From Cristatella mucedo (lineage: Eukaryota > Bryozoa > Phylactolaemata > Cristatellidae), in NCBI GenBank assembly GCA_009760855.2, contig WPIO01000274.1:1-64000 (forward strand): a stretch of DNA of 64,000 nt, in the 5' to 3' direction. Under the pieces are notes generated by a model that saw nothing but the letters and a program-made list of their open reading frames with translations, searched no databases and was not told where the DNA came from. The stretch's first letter is position 1, and every line of letters begins with the position of its first letter. This document shows positions 1 through 11,809 of this stretch, in pieces. The position numbers and the translations under genes are program-made.

Positions 1-441
1 AACAGTCATCGATTTTTGAAGAAGAATTTGCAGTGCCGGTTTTCATTTTTCTGGCCATGATTGGGGGAACGGATTTTGTATTCCCACGACAAAACAATAG
101 CAAAGATGTCATCAGCAAACCGTTGCTGAGAAACGTACGTATTACCCAAGGCTAGATGGTTACTAAGCAACGATCAGTGACAAGTGTTGCATTTTATTTT
201 GAATAAACTATAACAGCACTTGCTTTGACCTAAATATAGATGCAAGCATCCGGACGTTATCTGGACGCACTTCGTACCTCCTTTCGCATGCACGAAATAT
301 ACTTGTTGGTTCATTGAAAAATTATGCCGGCGGCTTAACTTAGTTCATTGTTACTGTACTGGCACACGAAATTTCAGCTTTAGGACTTTTATTCTCTTCA
401 CGAAGATTCTTAGAAATCCCATCGATTGTTTTGTCGGTGTC

Positions 442-976
442 AATGTATGTAGCTCCATCAGTAACTCCACAAAGTCATAAAGACATGTGGGTGTTAGGCA
501 GGAGAGTTTTGTATAGCACACTCACAGCCTAAGCGGCTTTCGGTACACATTCGGTAGCCATAAGGCTTCGTCTTACGCAACAAAGAGAAAGTGGGAAGCA
601 TATCGGAGTTAGGAGTGCAGTTGAGGTAGTGAGTAGCATAGAAGTAGCAGTTCAGGACCGCTGAAAAAGATGTGCCATAGTCGGCAGTTGGAGAGTAGAT
701 GTCGTTGCTTAAGAATTGTGGAAGCGAGTTCCACAGTCTAGGACCTGCAGAGCTAAAGCTTCTGTCGCCAACTGTCTTTAATCGGAGGAATGGGCCAGCT
801 AATTAATTGTCCACATATGACCTGAGGGCTCAAACAGGCTGAAACTGATGCAGCAGTTCAGCTAGGTACAAAGGAGCCAAGCCGTGGTGGGCGTTGTGGG
901 TCAGAATAAGAACTTTGCTCTGTATCCTTTGCTCAACCGGCAACCATCCTAGCTCCTTCAGCAAAGGTGACACGTG
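442..976 (-). mobile_element. LINE family A 3' fragment in unit 1
   Basis: 535-bp 5'-truncated L2/CR1-type LINE end, read on the - strand. It encodes the C-terminal tail of the reverse transcriptase ORF, with the family-typical strings KVL-LTHKA-HG, GDRSFSSAGPRLWNSLP and a 3' region ending near an ACAT-rich tail. In this copy the frame is broken near the Asp-Asn-Lys segment. It sits in the intron upstream of LRR exon W1 and is shared at the same place by units 2-4. Confidence 0.85.
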
Positions 977-1594
977 TTTGTACATAGCACGTACACGTCA
1001 GCCAATATTTGATGTTGGGTGATCTCCCCTCAATAATGCGTCCTGAGGCTTATCAACATCTGTCCCCACTGGCAGGCACAAATTATCGTTAACTCAACAA
1101 TCCAGTAACCCTGGTTCGTTATCAACACAAGGCAATGGGAACATAAATCTGTACCTTGTGTACTCATAGTGCTAGGCTTCAGAATATACAAGAAGTAGAT
1201 GAGATAAAAGACTTCTTCAAACATTGAAATTTAGTCTTCCGTTCACGAACTATGGCTTGCTGTGCTTATGTGAATTTGTAGTTGAAATCGCTATTTTTTT
1301 CAGCTTTTGTGTTAGCGAACGTAATCAACCACAATGAGAGTCGGTGATTCTTTAATCTTTCTACATTCCATTGGCTATGTAGTTCTGAGGTGTAGGAAGG
1401 TGTTTGTAACATTAACCGATCGCCTTTGAGAGTAGGTTCGTTAGTGATGTACGTATAGATGATGGAAGGACGAATGCTGTGACACCAGTGTGGTCCCTAT
1501 TTGAAATACAAAATAAGCTGTCATCTCCTGGATAACCGTCGTTAGACAGGCTGGTTCGACTGTAACTATGGTTCTTTTGGGTGTGATGTTTTAG

Positions 1595-1735
1595 CTTGAG
1601 GAGCTCTGGATCAGTGAAAATAAAGAGCTCTGCAGTCTTCCTCCCTCAGTTTGTCAGCTGCAAGCCCTGAAAAAGCTCGGTGCTTCTGACTGTGGCCTAA
1701 CTAAACTGCCCGATGGCTTGGAAGTCTTGCAGTTG
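1595..1735 (+). CDS. LRR exon W1 of a Roco-family gene (47 codons)
   Basis: Internal exon of 141 bp, phase 0 at both ends. It is preceded by a T-rich tract ending in TTAG and followed by gtaaga (the other copies have gtaagt). It translates without stops as two leucine-rich repeats of 24 and 23 residues: LEELWISENKEL-SLPPSVCQLQ, then ALKKLGASDCGLTKLPDGLEVLQL. The pattern LxxLxxSxNxLxxLPxxhxxLxx is the Roco-type LRR. The last residues join the next exon in perfect LRR register (L-x-x-L-x-x-L-x-x-L). Residue 29 is Gly, where the other W copies have Asp. LRR blocks of Roco proteins act as the sensor or interaction region ahead of the GTPase. Too short to be found as an ORF; recognised by repeat periodicity and splice sites. 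Confidence 0.85.
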
Positions 1736-2887
1736 GTAAGATAACGAGTGGCATTTTAGCCGTTAAGTGAAGTTCCTACTTTAATGTGGAAAAGATGCCA
1801 CTTTCTGTGTTTTGCATCCCAAGATGCAGTATTTTCGCAGATCAAAAACACATATCCACGACATTGAAATATCCTATTGTTTTGGCAATAGCTTCATGCC
1901 TCTATTGTGCTTTGTGACCTACCAATGTTAGCAGTGTGTAAACCAGAAATACTTGTTTCGGCAGACCGACGTTGAGTAGTTGGTCCTATGTATGGTCATG
2001 TTCACTGAAAATGTGCTTTGGAAAGTGACCTGAATATTTTCACTTAACGGGCTTAGCCTAAATTTGAGGGCAGCATTATATTCAAGTTGAGCACAACATG
2101 AATTTTTATTGTAGGTATAAAATTAAAATATGCTTGTACATTCAGTCTTTTTTCTTAGTGTTTCTACCGTTCTTTTTATAATTGATAACCCCGAGCTAGA
2201 TGCGAAGGTTATCTAGCTGAAAAATCGAAAATATGGTGAAGTTAAAACAAACAAACAATTTAAACGGTGCATTCATTTGTGTGCTGGTATCGTTACTCGT
2301 TTTTACTAGTCAAATGGAGTTCTTTTCACACAATTTCCGACTGAATCGCTAAAAAAGCTACAGGAGCAAAATTACAGGTTAGAGACAGTTTTTACGTCGA
2401 TGTTATACTCAAGTTGAAACACTGTCTAGCATGATATAATGATATACATGTTACTAGTCGCTTGATCATACACGTGACAGCCCTTGGTGGCTCATTATTG
2501 GAGGAAACTATTATTGTCCTCAAACGGTTTGTATATCGTCTTCGTGTCCCACCTTAAGTATACTATTTGTTTACTTCATGTTTCAGTAAGGAGCAGATAG
2601 TAAGAAGCGTATTGTGAGTCGTTTACTCTTTTTAATTTTACTGTGTCTCTGGCTGCTGCAGTCCTATTGGAATCTCACAGAGACACGAAGACACAATTTT
2701 TACGTTAAATGACTGTTTTACAGAGACCTTATTTGAGTGATGTCAATGCAGATGATGGAACAATAACTTGTGTGTCCCGCCCCTGATATTTATTCGTAAT
2801 ACTCAACACACTGTCATCCCTTGAACGACCGTAGATAGCCATTGTGGCTCGGAAGTCACCGTGGTTCTTTTTCGTGTCATTTTTTAG
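1736..2887 (+). other. Intron W1-R1 (1152 bp)
   Basis: GT-AG intron between the two LRR exons of unit 1. It is related along much of its length to the intron that follows the R exon, so the W and R modules arose by an older duplication. It holds short inverted repeats kept in all units: AGCTAGAT/ATCTAGCT at 2194-2218 and GTGTCTCTG/CAGAGACAC at 2643-2686. No gene seen inside. Confidence 0.7.
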
Positions 2888-3025
2888 CTGGAAGAGCTCC
2901 GGATCAGTAAAAACAAGCTCATCAGTCTTCCTTCCTCCATATGCCAACTGCATGCACTGAAAAAGCTCGCAGCATTTCAGTGCAACTTAAATAAACTGCC
3001 TGAAGGCTTGGAAGGAATGCGGTCG
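2888..3025 (+). CDS. LRR exon R1 (46 codons)
   Basis: Internal exon of 138 bp, phase 0/0, with acceptor TTTTTAG and donor gtaagt. It encodes two 23-residue LRRs: LEELRISKNKLISLPSSICQ, then the ALKKLAAFQCNLNKLPEGL block ending GMRS. It is homologous to exon W1 (same layout, one codon shorter after the Asn-Lys). The partner module in the unit is 1152 bp upstream and the next W exon is 2352 bp downstream. Confidence 0.85.
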
Positions 3026-4223
3026 GTAAGTTAGGAAGTGAAACTTTAGCTATTGCAAACCGAGAGGTTCTTCTTAAATATATAGGAATGCTGTTGCTTT
3101 GTAACTCTTGCAACCTATGATTCAGCATCGCTGTCAATTAAACGTGGTCCTAAGCAGGGTCGTTTTCGCAAATAACGTGCTTTCGACAGTAGGATGCATA
3201 TATTATGGGATTTGGCTTAGCTTAAAATTAAGGACACTTAAATAGTTCAGGTAAACTCAACATAAAATCTCAATTCAGCTTTATAAATGAAACAGGACGT
3301 TACTTTCAGTCGTTATTCGATTGTTTGTAATGCTTTTTCTTTAATAATTGATAACCCTGAAGTTGAGACTAGAGTTGTCCTGCTGCAAAAGGCTGTACTG
3401 GAGTTGATAACCAAGTTAAAGAAGCCTAAAGATTGCATTAAAATGTCTGGTGCTATCGTCATCCTTACGTATCATTTGGAAGAAGCTCTTTTCCCAGAAT
3501 TTTAGACTCATATGCCTTACGAGCATAAGGGGCTAAATTATACCATTTAGATTGCATTTTACAATGCTGTTCTCTTCTTGTTAAAACGCTGTTTAGCAGG
3601 TTAAATACGAAGACTGTCTTGCCGTTCATTTGCAACATACGACGGCCCTTGGTGACTCGGGTTTGTAAAACCTATGAGTGTCCTAAAACTATACGTGGAA
3701 AATGCCTGCCGATGTTTACTCATAGTTCACTTCATGTTTTACTTAGCAGCAGGTAGTTGCAAGCTTCTAATTGGTCAAGTCCGAACCAGTCATCGATTTT
3801 CGAAGAAGAATTTTCAGTGCCGGTTTCTTTTTCCTGGCCATGGTGGGGGCAACGGATTTCATTTTCGCACGACAAAACAATAGCAATGATGTCATGAGCT
3901 AACCGTTGCTGATAACGTACCGTATTACCCAAGGCTAGATGGTTACTAAGCAACGATCAGTGACAAGTGTTGCATTTTATTTTGAATAAACTATAACAGC
4001 ACTTGCTTTGACCTAAATATAGATGCAAGCATCCGGACGTTATCTGGACGCACTTCGTACCTGTTTTCGCATGCACGAAATATGCTTGTTTGTTCATTAA
4101 AAAATTATGCCGGCGGCTTAACTTAGTTGATTGTTACATACTGGCATACGCAATTTCAGCTTTAGGACTTTTATTCTCTTCACGAAGATTCTTAGAAATC
4201 TCATCGATTGTTTTGTCGGTGTC

Positions 4224-4758
4224 AATGTATGTACCTCCATCAGTAACTCCACAAAGTCATAAAGACATGTGGGTGTTAGGCAGGAGAGTTTTGTATAGCA
4301 CACTCACAGCCTAAGCGGCTTTCGGTACGCATTCGGTAGCCAACAGACTTCGTCTCACGCAACAAAGAGAAAGTGGGAAGCATATCGGAGTTAGGAGTGC
4401 AGTTGAGGTAGTGAGTAGCATAGAAGTAGCAGTTCAGGACCGCTGAAAAAGATGTGCCATAGTCGGCAGTTGGAGAGTAGATGTCGTTGCTTAAGAATTG
4501 TGGAAGCGAGTTCCACAGTCTAGGACCTGCAGAGCTAAAGCTTCTGTCGCCAACTGTCTTTAATCGGAGGAATGGGCCAGCTAATTTATTGTCCACATAT
4601 GACCTGAGGGCTCAAACAGGCTGAAACTGATGCAGCAGTTCAGCTAGGTACAAAGGAGCCAAGCCGTGGTGGGCCTTGTGGGTCAGAATAAGAACTTTGC
4701 TCTGTATCCTTTGCTCAACCGGCAACCATCCTAGCTCTTTCAGCAAAGGTGACACGTG
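4224..4758 (-). mobile_element. LINE family A 3' fragment in unit 2
   Basis: Same insertion as in unit 1, inherited by duplication. Here the C-terminal reverse transcriptase region stays open for 106 codons on the - strand (4596 to 4276), but this is a truncated 5' remnant without endonuclease or catalytic motifs and is not a functional gene. Units 2 and 4 share the variant that matches the independent element at 35.8 kb, so theirs is probably the ancestral state. Confidence 0.85.
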
Positions 4759-5377
4759 TTTGTACATAGCACGTACACGTCAGCCAATATTTGATGTTGG
4801 GTGATCTCCCCTCAATAATGAGTCCTGAGGCTTATCAACATCTGTCCCCACTGGCAGGCACAAATTATCGTTAACTCAACAATCCAGTAACCCTGGTTCG
4901 TAATCAACACAAGGCAATGGGAACATAAATCTGTACCTTGTGTACTCATAGTGCTAGGCTTCAGAATATACAAGAAGTAGATGAGATAAAAGACTTCTTC
5001 AAACATTGAAATTTAGTCTTCCGTTCACGAACTATGGCTTGCTGTGCTTATGTGAATTTGTAGTTGAAATCGCTATTTTTTTCAGCTTTTGTGTTAGCGA
5101 ACGCAATCAACCGCAATGAGAGTCGGTGATTCTTTAATCTTTCTACATTCCATTGGCTATGTAGTTCTGAGGTGTAGGAAAGTGTTTTTAACATTAACCG
5201 ATCGCCTTTGAGAGTAGGTTCGTTAGTGATGTACGTATAGATGATGGAAGGACGAATGCTGTGACACCAGTGTGGTCCCTATTTGAAATACAAAATAAGC
5301 TGTCATCTCCTGGATAACCGTCGTTAGACAGGCTGGTTCGACTGTAACTATGGTTCTTTTGGGTGTGTTTTTTTTAG

Positions 5378-5518
5378 CTTGAGGAGCTCTGGATCAGAGA
5401 AAATAAAGAGCTCTGCAGTCTTCCTCCCTCAGTTTGTCAGCTGCAAGCCCTGAAAAAGCTCGATGCTTCTGACTGTGGCCTAACTAAACTGCCCGATGGC
5501 TTGGAAGTCTTGCAGTTG
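5378..5518 (+). CDS. LRR exon W2 (47 codons)
   Basis: Second copy of the W exon, open, phase 0/0, with acceptor TTTTTAG and donor gtaagt. It differs from W3 and W4 by Ser7 to Arg (LEELWIRENKEL), a position on the LRR strand face next to the conserved Asn. Residue 29 is Asp. Confidence 0.85.
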
Positions 5519-6670
5519 GTAAGTTAACGAGTGGCATTTTAGCCGTTAAGTGAAGTTCCTACTTTATTGTGGAAAAGATGCCACTTTCTGTGTTTTGCAT
5601 CCCAAGATGCAGTATTTTCGCAGATCAAAAACACATATCCACGACATTGAAATATCCTATTGTTTTGGCAATAGCTTCATGCCTCTATTGTGCTTTGTGA
5701 CCTACCAATGTCAGCAGTGTGTAAACCAGAAATACTTGTTTCGGCAGACCGACGTTGAGTAGTTGGTCCTATGTATTGTCATGTTCACTGAAAATGTGCT
5801 TTGGAAAGTGACCTGAATATTTTCACTTAACGGGCTTAGCCTAAATTTGAGGGCAGCATTATATTCAAGTTGAGCACAACATGAATTTTTCTTGTAGGTA
5901 TAAAATTAAAATATGCTTGTACATTCAGTCTTTTTTCTTAGTGTTTCTACCGTTCTTTTTATAATTGATAACCCCGAGCTAGATGCGAAGGTTATCTAGC
6001 TGAAAAATCGAAAATATGGTGAAGTTAAAACAAACGAACAATTTAAACGGTGCATCCATTTGTGTGCTGGTATCGTTACTCGTTTTTACTAGTCAAATGG
6101 AGTTCTTTTCACACAATTTCCGACTGAATCGTTAAAAAAGCTACAGGAGCAAAATTACAGGTTAGAGACAGTTTTTACGTCGATGTAATACTCAAGTTGA
6201 AACACTGTCTAGCATGATATAATGATATACATGTTACTAGTCGCTTGATCGTACACGTGACAGCCCTCGGTGGCTCATTATTGGAGGAAACTATTATTGT
6301 CCTCAAACGGTTTGTATATCGTCTTCGTGTCCCACCTTAAGTATACTATTTGTTTACTTCATGTTTCAGTAAGGAGCAGATAGTAAGAAGCGTATTGTGA
6401 GTCGTTTACTCTTTTTAATTTTACTGTGTCTCTGGCTGCTGCAGTCCTATTGGAATCTCACAGAGACACGAAGACACAATTTTACCGTTAAATGACTGTT
6501 TTACAGAGACCTTATTTGAGTGATGTCAATGCAGATGATCGAACAATAACTTGTGTGTCCCGCCCCTGATATTTATTCGTAATACTCAACACACTGTCAT
6601 CCCTTGAACGACCGTAGATAGCCATTGTGGCTCGGAAGTCACCGTGGTTCTTTTTCGTGTCATTTTTTAG

Positions 6671-6808
6671 CTGGAAGAGCTCCGGATCAGTAAAAACAAG
6701 CTCATCAGTCTTCCTTCCTCCATATGCCAACTGCATGCACTGAAAAAGCTCGCAGCATTTCAGTGCAACTTAAATAAACTGCCTGAAGGCTTGGAAGGAA
6801 TGCGGTCG
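6671..6808 (+). CDS. LRR exon R2 (46 codons)
   Basis: Second copy of the R exon, open, phase 0/0, with acceptor TTTTTTAG and donor gtaagt. It is identical in sequence to R1 as far as I can see. The intron from W2 is again 1152 bp. Confidence 0.85.
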
Positions 6809-8015
6809 GTAAGTTAGGAAGTGAAACTTTAACTATTGCAAACCGAGAGGTTATTCTTAAATATAGGAATGCTGTTGCTTTGTAACTCTTGCAACCTATG
6901 ATTCAGCATCGCTGTCAATTAAACGTGGTCCTAAGCAGGGTCGTTTTCGAAAATAACGTGCTTTCGACAGTAGGATGCATATATTATGGGATTTGGCTTA
7001 GCTTAAAATTAAGGACACTTAAATAGTTCAGGTAAACTCAACATAAAATCTCAATTCAGCTTTATAAATGAAACAGGACGTTACTTTCAGTCGTTATTCG
7101 ATTGTTTGTAATGCTTTTTCTTTAATAATTGATAACCCTGAAGTTGAGACTAGAGTTGTCCTGCTGCAAAAGGCTGTACTGGAGTTGATAACCAAGTTAA
7201 AGAAGCCTAAAGATTGCATTAAAATGTCTGGTGCTATCGTCATCCTTACGTACCATTTGGACGAAGCTCTTTTCCCAGAATTTTAGACTCATATGCCTTA
7301 CGAGCATAAGGGGCTAAATTAGACCATTCAGATTGCATTATACAATGCCGTTCTCTTCTTGTTAAAACGCTGTTTAGCAGGTTAAATACGAAGCCTGTTT
7401 CGCCGTTCGATTGCACGTAAGACGGCCCTTGGTGACTCGCCTTTGTAAAACCTATGAGTGTCCTAAAACTATAGGTAGAAGATAGTCATGTCCTGCCGTT
7501 GTTTCCTCATAGTTCACTTCATGTTTTACTAAGCAGCAGGTAGTTGCAAGCTTCTAATTAGGGAAGTCCGAACCAGTCATCGATTTTTTTTGAAGAAGAA
7601 TTTGCAGTGCCGGTTTCATTTTCCTGGCCATGGTTGGGGCAACGGATTTCGTATTCCCACGACAAAACAATAGCAATGATGTCATCAGCAAACCGTTGCT
7701 GAGAACGTACCGTATTACCCAAGGCTAGATGGTTACTAAGCAACGATCAGTGACAAGTGTTGCATTTTATTTTGAAATAAACTATAACAGCACTTGCTTT
7801 GACCTAAATATAGATGCAAGCATCCGGACGTTATCTGGACGCACTTCGTACCTGTTTTCGCATGCACGAAATATGCTTGTTGGTTCATTGAAAAATTATG
7901 CCGGCGGCTTAACTTAGTTCATTGTTACTGTACTGGCATACGAAATTTCAGCTTTAGGACTTTTATTCTCTTCACGAAGATTCTTAGAAATCCCATCGAT
8001 TGTTTTGTCGGTGTC

Positions 8016-8550
8016 AATGTATGTAGCTCCATCAGTAACTCCACAAAGTCATAAAGACATGTGGGTGTTAGGCAGGAGAGTTTTTGTATAGCACACTCAC
8101 AGCCTAAGCGGCTTTTGGTACACATTCGGTAGCCATAAGACTTCGTCTTACGCAACAAAGAGAAAGTGGGAAGCATATCGGAGTTAGGAGAGCAGTTGAG
8201 GTAGTGAGTAGCATAGAAGTAGCAGTTCAGGACCGCTGAAAAAGATGTGCCATAGTCGGCAGTTGGAGAGTAGATGTCGTTGCTTAAGAATTGTGGAAGC
8301 GAGTTCCACAGTCTAGGACCTGCAGAGCTAAAGCTTCTGTCGCCAACTGTCTTTAATCGGAGGAATGGGCCAGCTAATTATTGTCCACATATGACCTGAG
8401 GGCGCAAACAGGCTGAAACTGATGCAGCAGTTCAGCTAGGTACAAAGGAGCCAAGCCGTGGTGGGCCTTGTGGGTCAGAATAAGAACTTTGCTCTGTATC
8501 CTTTGCTCAACCGGCAACCATCCTAGCTCTTTCAGCAAAGGTGACACGTG
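8016..8550 (-). mobile_element. LINE family A 3' fragment in unit 3
   Basis: Same 535-bp fragment at the homologous place in unit 3. It carries an extra T near 8084 and a missing base near 8380 relative to units 2 and 4, so the reading frame is split. It belongs to the variant class of unit 1 (cataag type), another sign of mosaic inheritance among units. Confidence 0.85.
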
Positions 8551-9168
8551 TTTGTACATAGCACGTACACGTCAGCCAATATTTGATGTTGGGTGATCTC
8601 CCCTCAATAATGCGTCCTGAGGCTTATCAACATCTGTCCCCACTGGCAGGCACAAATTATCGTTAACTCAACAATCCAGTAACCCTGGTTCGTTATCAAC
8701 ACAAGGCAATGGGAACATAAATCTGTACCTTGTGTACTCATAGTGCTAGGCTTCAGAATATACAAGAAGTAGATGAGATAAAAGACTTCTTCAAACATTG
8801 AAATTTAGTCTTCCGTTCACGAACTATGGCTTGCTGTGCTTATGTGAATTTGTAGTTGAAATCGCTATTTTTTTCAGCTTTTGTGTTAGCGAACGTAATC
8901 AACCACAATGAGAGTCGGTGATTCTTTAATCTTTCTACATTCCATTGGCTATGTAGTTCTGAGGTGTAGGAAGGTGTTTGTAACATTAACCGATCGCCTT
9001 TGAGAGTAGGTTCGTTAGTGATGTACGTATAGATGATGGAAGGACGAATGCTGTGACACCAGTGTGGTCCCTATTTGAAATACAAAATAGCCTGTCATAT
9101 CCTGGATAACCGTCGTTAGACAGGCTGGTTCGACTGTAACTATGGTTCTTTTGGGTGTGTTTTTTTAG

Positions 9169-9309
9169 CTTGAGGAGCTCTGGATCAGTGAAAATAAAGA
9201 GCTCTGCAGTCTTCCTCCCTCAGTTTGTCAGCTGCAAGCCCTGAAAAAGCTCGATGCTTCTGACTGTGGCCTAACTAAACTGCCCGATGGCTTGGAAGTC
9301 TTGCAGTTG
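9169..9309 (+). CDS. LRR exon W3 (47 codons)
   Basis: Third W exon, open, phase 0/0, with acceptor TTTTTTAG and donor gtaagt. Its protein matches W4 exactly and serves as the W consensus. The following intron is 1159 bp, slightly longer than in the other units because of a small duplication just after the donor region. Confidence 0.85.
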
Positions 9310-10468
9310 GTAAGTTAACGAGTGTGCATTTTAGCCGTTAAGTGAGTGAAGTTCCTACTTTAATGTGGAAAAGATGCCACTTTCTGTGTTTTGCATCCCA
9401 AGATGCAGTATTTTCGCAGATCAAAAACACATATCCACGACATTGAAATATCCTATTGTTTTGGCAATAGCTTCATGCCTCTATTGTGCTTTGTGACCTA
9501 CCAATGTCAGCAGTGTGTAAACCAGAAATACTTGTTTCGGCAGACCGACGTTGAGTAGTTGGTCCTATGTATTGTCATGTTCACTGAAAATGTGCTTTGG
9601 AAAGTGACCTGAATATTTTCACTTAACGGGCTTAGCCTAAATTTGAGGGCAGCATTATATTCAAGTTGAGCACAACATGAATTTTTATTGTAGGTATAAA
9701 ATTAAAATATGCTTGTACATTCAGTCTTTTTTCTTAGTGTTTCTACCGTTCTTTTTATAATTGATAACCCCGAGCTAGATGCGAAGGTTATCTAGCTGAA
9801 AAATCGAAAATATGGTGAAGTTAAAACAAACGAACAATTTAAACGGTGCATCCATTTGTGTGCTGGTATCGTTACTCGTTTTTACTAGTCAAATGGAGTT
9901 CTTTTCACACAATTTCCGACTGAAATCGTTTAAAAAAGCTACAGGAGCAAAATTACAGGTTAGAGACAGTTTTTACGTCGATGTTATACTCAAGTTGAAA
10001 CACTGTCTAGCATGATATAATGATATACATGTTACTAGTCGCTTGATCATACACGTGACAGCCCTTGGTGGCTCATTATTGGAGGAAACTATTATTGTCC
10101 TCAAACGGTTTGTATATCGTCTTCGTGTCCCACCTTAAGTATACTATTTGTTTACTTCATGTTTCAGTAAGGAGCAGATAGTAAGAAGCGTATTGTGAGT
10201 CGTTTACTCTTTTTAATTTTACTGTGTCTCTGGCTGCTGCAGTCCTATTGGAATCTCACAGAGACACGAAGACACAATTTTACCGTTAAATGACTGTTTT
10301 ACAGAGACCTTATTTGAGTGATGTCAATGCAGATGATGGAACAATAACTTGTGTGTCCCGCCCCTGATATTTATTCGTAATACTCACCACACTGTCATCC
10401 CTCAAACGACTGTGGATAGCCATCGTGGCTCGGAAGTCACCATGGTTCTTTTTCGTGTCATTTTTTAG

Positions 10469-10606
10469 CTGGAAGAGCTCCGGATCAGTAAAAACAAGCT
10501 CATCAGTCTTCCTTCCTCCATATGCCAACTGCATGCACTGAAAACGCTCGTAGCGTTTCAGTGCAACTTAACTATACTGCCTGAAGGCTTGGAAGGAATG
10601 CGGTCG
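10469..10606 (+). CDS. LRR exon R3 (46 codons, most divergent)
   Basis: Third R exon, open, phase 0/0, with acceptor TTTTTTAG and donor gtaagt. Compared with R1 and R2 it has four amino-acid changes in its second repeat: Lys26Thr, Ala28Val, Asn35Thr and Lys36Ile. The core Leu positions are unchanged. The changes fall in a local cluster of substitutions that starts in the upstream intron, which suggests conversion from another unit. LRR function is retained by pattern. Confidence 0.85.
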
Positions 10607-11809
10607 GTAAGTTAGGAAGTGAAACTTTAACTATTGCAAACCGAGAGGTTATTCTTAAATATAGGAATGCTGTTGCTTTGTAACTCTTGCAACCTATGAT
10701 TCAGCATCGCTGTCAATTAAACGTGGTCCTAAGCAGGGTCGTTTTCGAAAATAACGTGCTTTCGACAGTAGGATGCATATATTATGGGATTTGGCTTAGC
10801 TTAAAATTAAGGACACTTAAATAGTTCAGGTAAACTCAACATAAAATCTCAATTCAGCTTTATAAATGAAACAGGACGTTACTTTCAGTCGTTATTCGAT
10901 TGTTTGTAATGCTTTTTCTTTAATAATTGATAACCCTGAAGTTGAGACTAGAGTTGTCCTGCTGCAAAAGGCTGTACTGGAGTTGATAACCAAGTTAAAG
11001 AAGCCTAAAGATTGCATTAAAATGTCTGGTGCTATCGTCATCCTTACGTATCATTTGGAAGAAGCTCTTTTCCCAGAATTTTAGACTCATATGCTTTACG
11101 AGCATAAGGGGCTAAATTAGACCATTCAGATTGCATTATACAATGCCGTTCTCTTCTTGTTAAAACGCTGTTTAGCAGGTTAAATACGAAGCCTGTTTCG
11201 CCGTTCGATTGCACGTAAGACGGCCCTTGGTGACTCGCCTTTGTAAAACCTATGAGTGTTATAAAACTATAGGTAGAAGATAGTCACGTCCTGCCGTTGT
11301 TTCCTCATAGTTCACTTCATGTTTTACTAAGCAGCAGGTAGTTGCAAGCTTCTAATTAGGGAAGTCCGAACCAGTCATCGATTTTTGAAGAAGAATTTGC
11401 AGTGCCGGTTTCATTTTCCTGGCCATGGTTGGGGCAACGGATTTCGTATTCCCACGACAAAACAATAGCAATGATGTCATCAGCAAACCGTTGCTGAGAA
11501 CGTACCGTATTACCCAAGGCTAGATGGTTACTAAGCAACGATCAGTGACAAGTGTTGCATTTTATTTTGAATAAACTATAATAGCTCTTGCTTTGACCTA
11601 TATATAGATGCAAGCATCAAGAAGTTATCTGGACGCACTTCGTACCTGTTTTCGCATGCACGAAATATGCTTGTTGGTTCATTGAAAAATTATGCCGGCG
11701 GCTTAACTTAGTTCATTGTTACTGTACTGGCATACGAAATTTCAGCTTTAGGACTTTTATTCTCTTCACGAAGATTCTTAGAAATCCCATCGATTGTTTT
11801 GTCGGTGTC

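Larger units (their letters stand above)
1..3783 (+). repeat. 3.79-kb tandem unit, copy 1 (left-truncated by window)
   Basis: First of four near-identical head-to-tail units. Its first bases match the sequence at 3784, 7571, 11369 and 15157. It contains, in order, an intron segment, a reverse-oriented LINE fragment, LRR exon W1, an intron, LRR exon R1 and more intron. The array evidently continues to the left of the window. By eye the copies differ only by scattered substitutions and small indels over thousands of bases, so amplification is recent. The position chosen as unit start is arbitrary. Confidence 0.95.
3784..7570 (+). repeat. 3.79-kb tandem unit, copy 2
   Basis: Same content and order as copy 1, length 3787. 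In the stretch just left of the LINE fragment (about 4100-4200) and again just right of it (about 4820), it shares variants with the partial copy 5 rather than with copies 1, 3 and 4. This points to a mosaic history rather than simple stepwise duplication. Confidence 0.95.
7571..11368 (+). repeat. 3.79-kb tandem unit, copy 3
   Basis: Same content and order, length 3798. It has a local cluster of differences from the other copies at about 10385-10580, spanning the upstream intron and the second half of LRR exon R3. Elsewhere it is nearly identical, as expected if a short tract was copied in from a more diverged unit. Confidence 0.95.

Noticed and set aside
1030..1224. 64-codon - strand frame identical in four units
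   Set aside because: Intron sequence multiplied by the array; no motif, no splice context, and diverged in unit 5 by indels.
2729..2953. 74-codon - strand frame overlapping the R exons
   Set aside because: Antisense shadow of the LRR exon and its acceptor region.
3287..3505. 72-codon + strand frame present in all four units (also 7068, 10866, 14654)
   Set aside because: Repeated only because the unit is repeated. In the older unit 5 the same region has a stop after a T-run, and the homologous stretch in the W-half intron also has a stop, so no coding constraint. It lies inside an intron.
4276..4596. 106-codon frame as a host gene
   Set aside because: It is the C-terminal end of a LINE reverse transcriptase ORF, 5'-truncated and copied with the array; the same residues occur in LINE fragments at 17.5, 35.8 and 60.9 kb.
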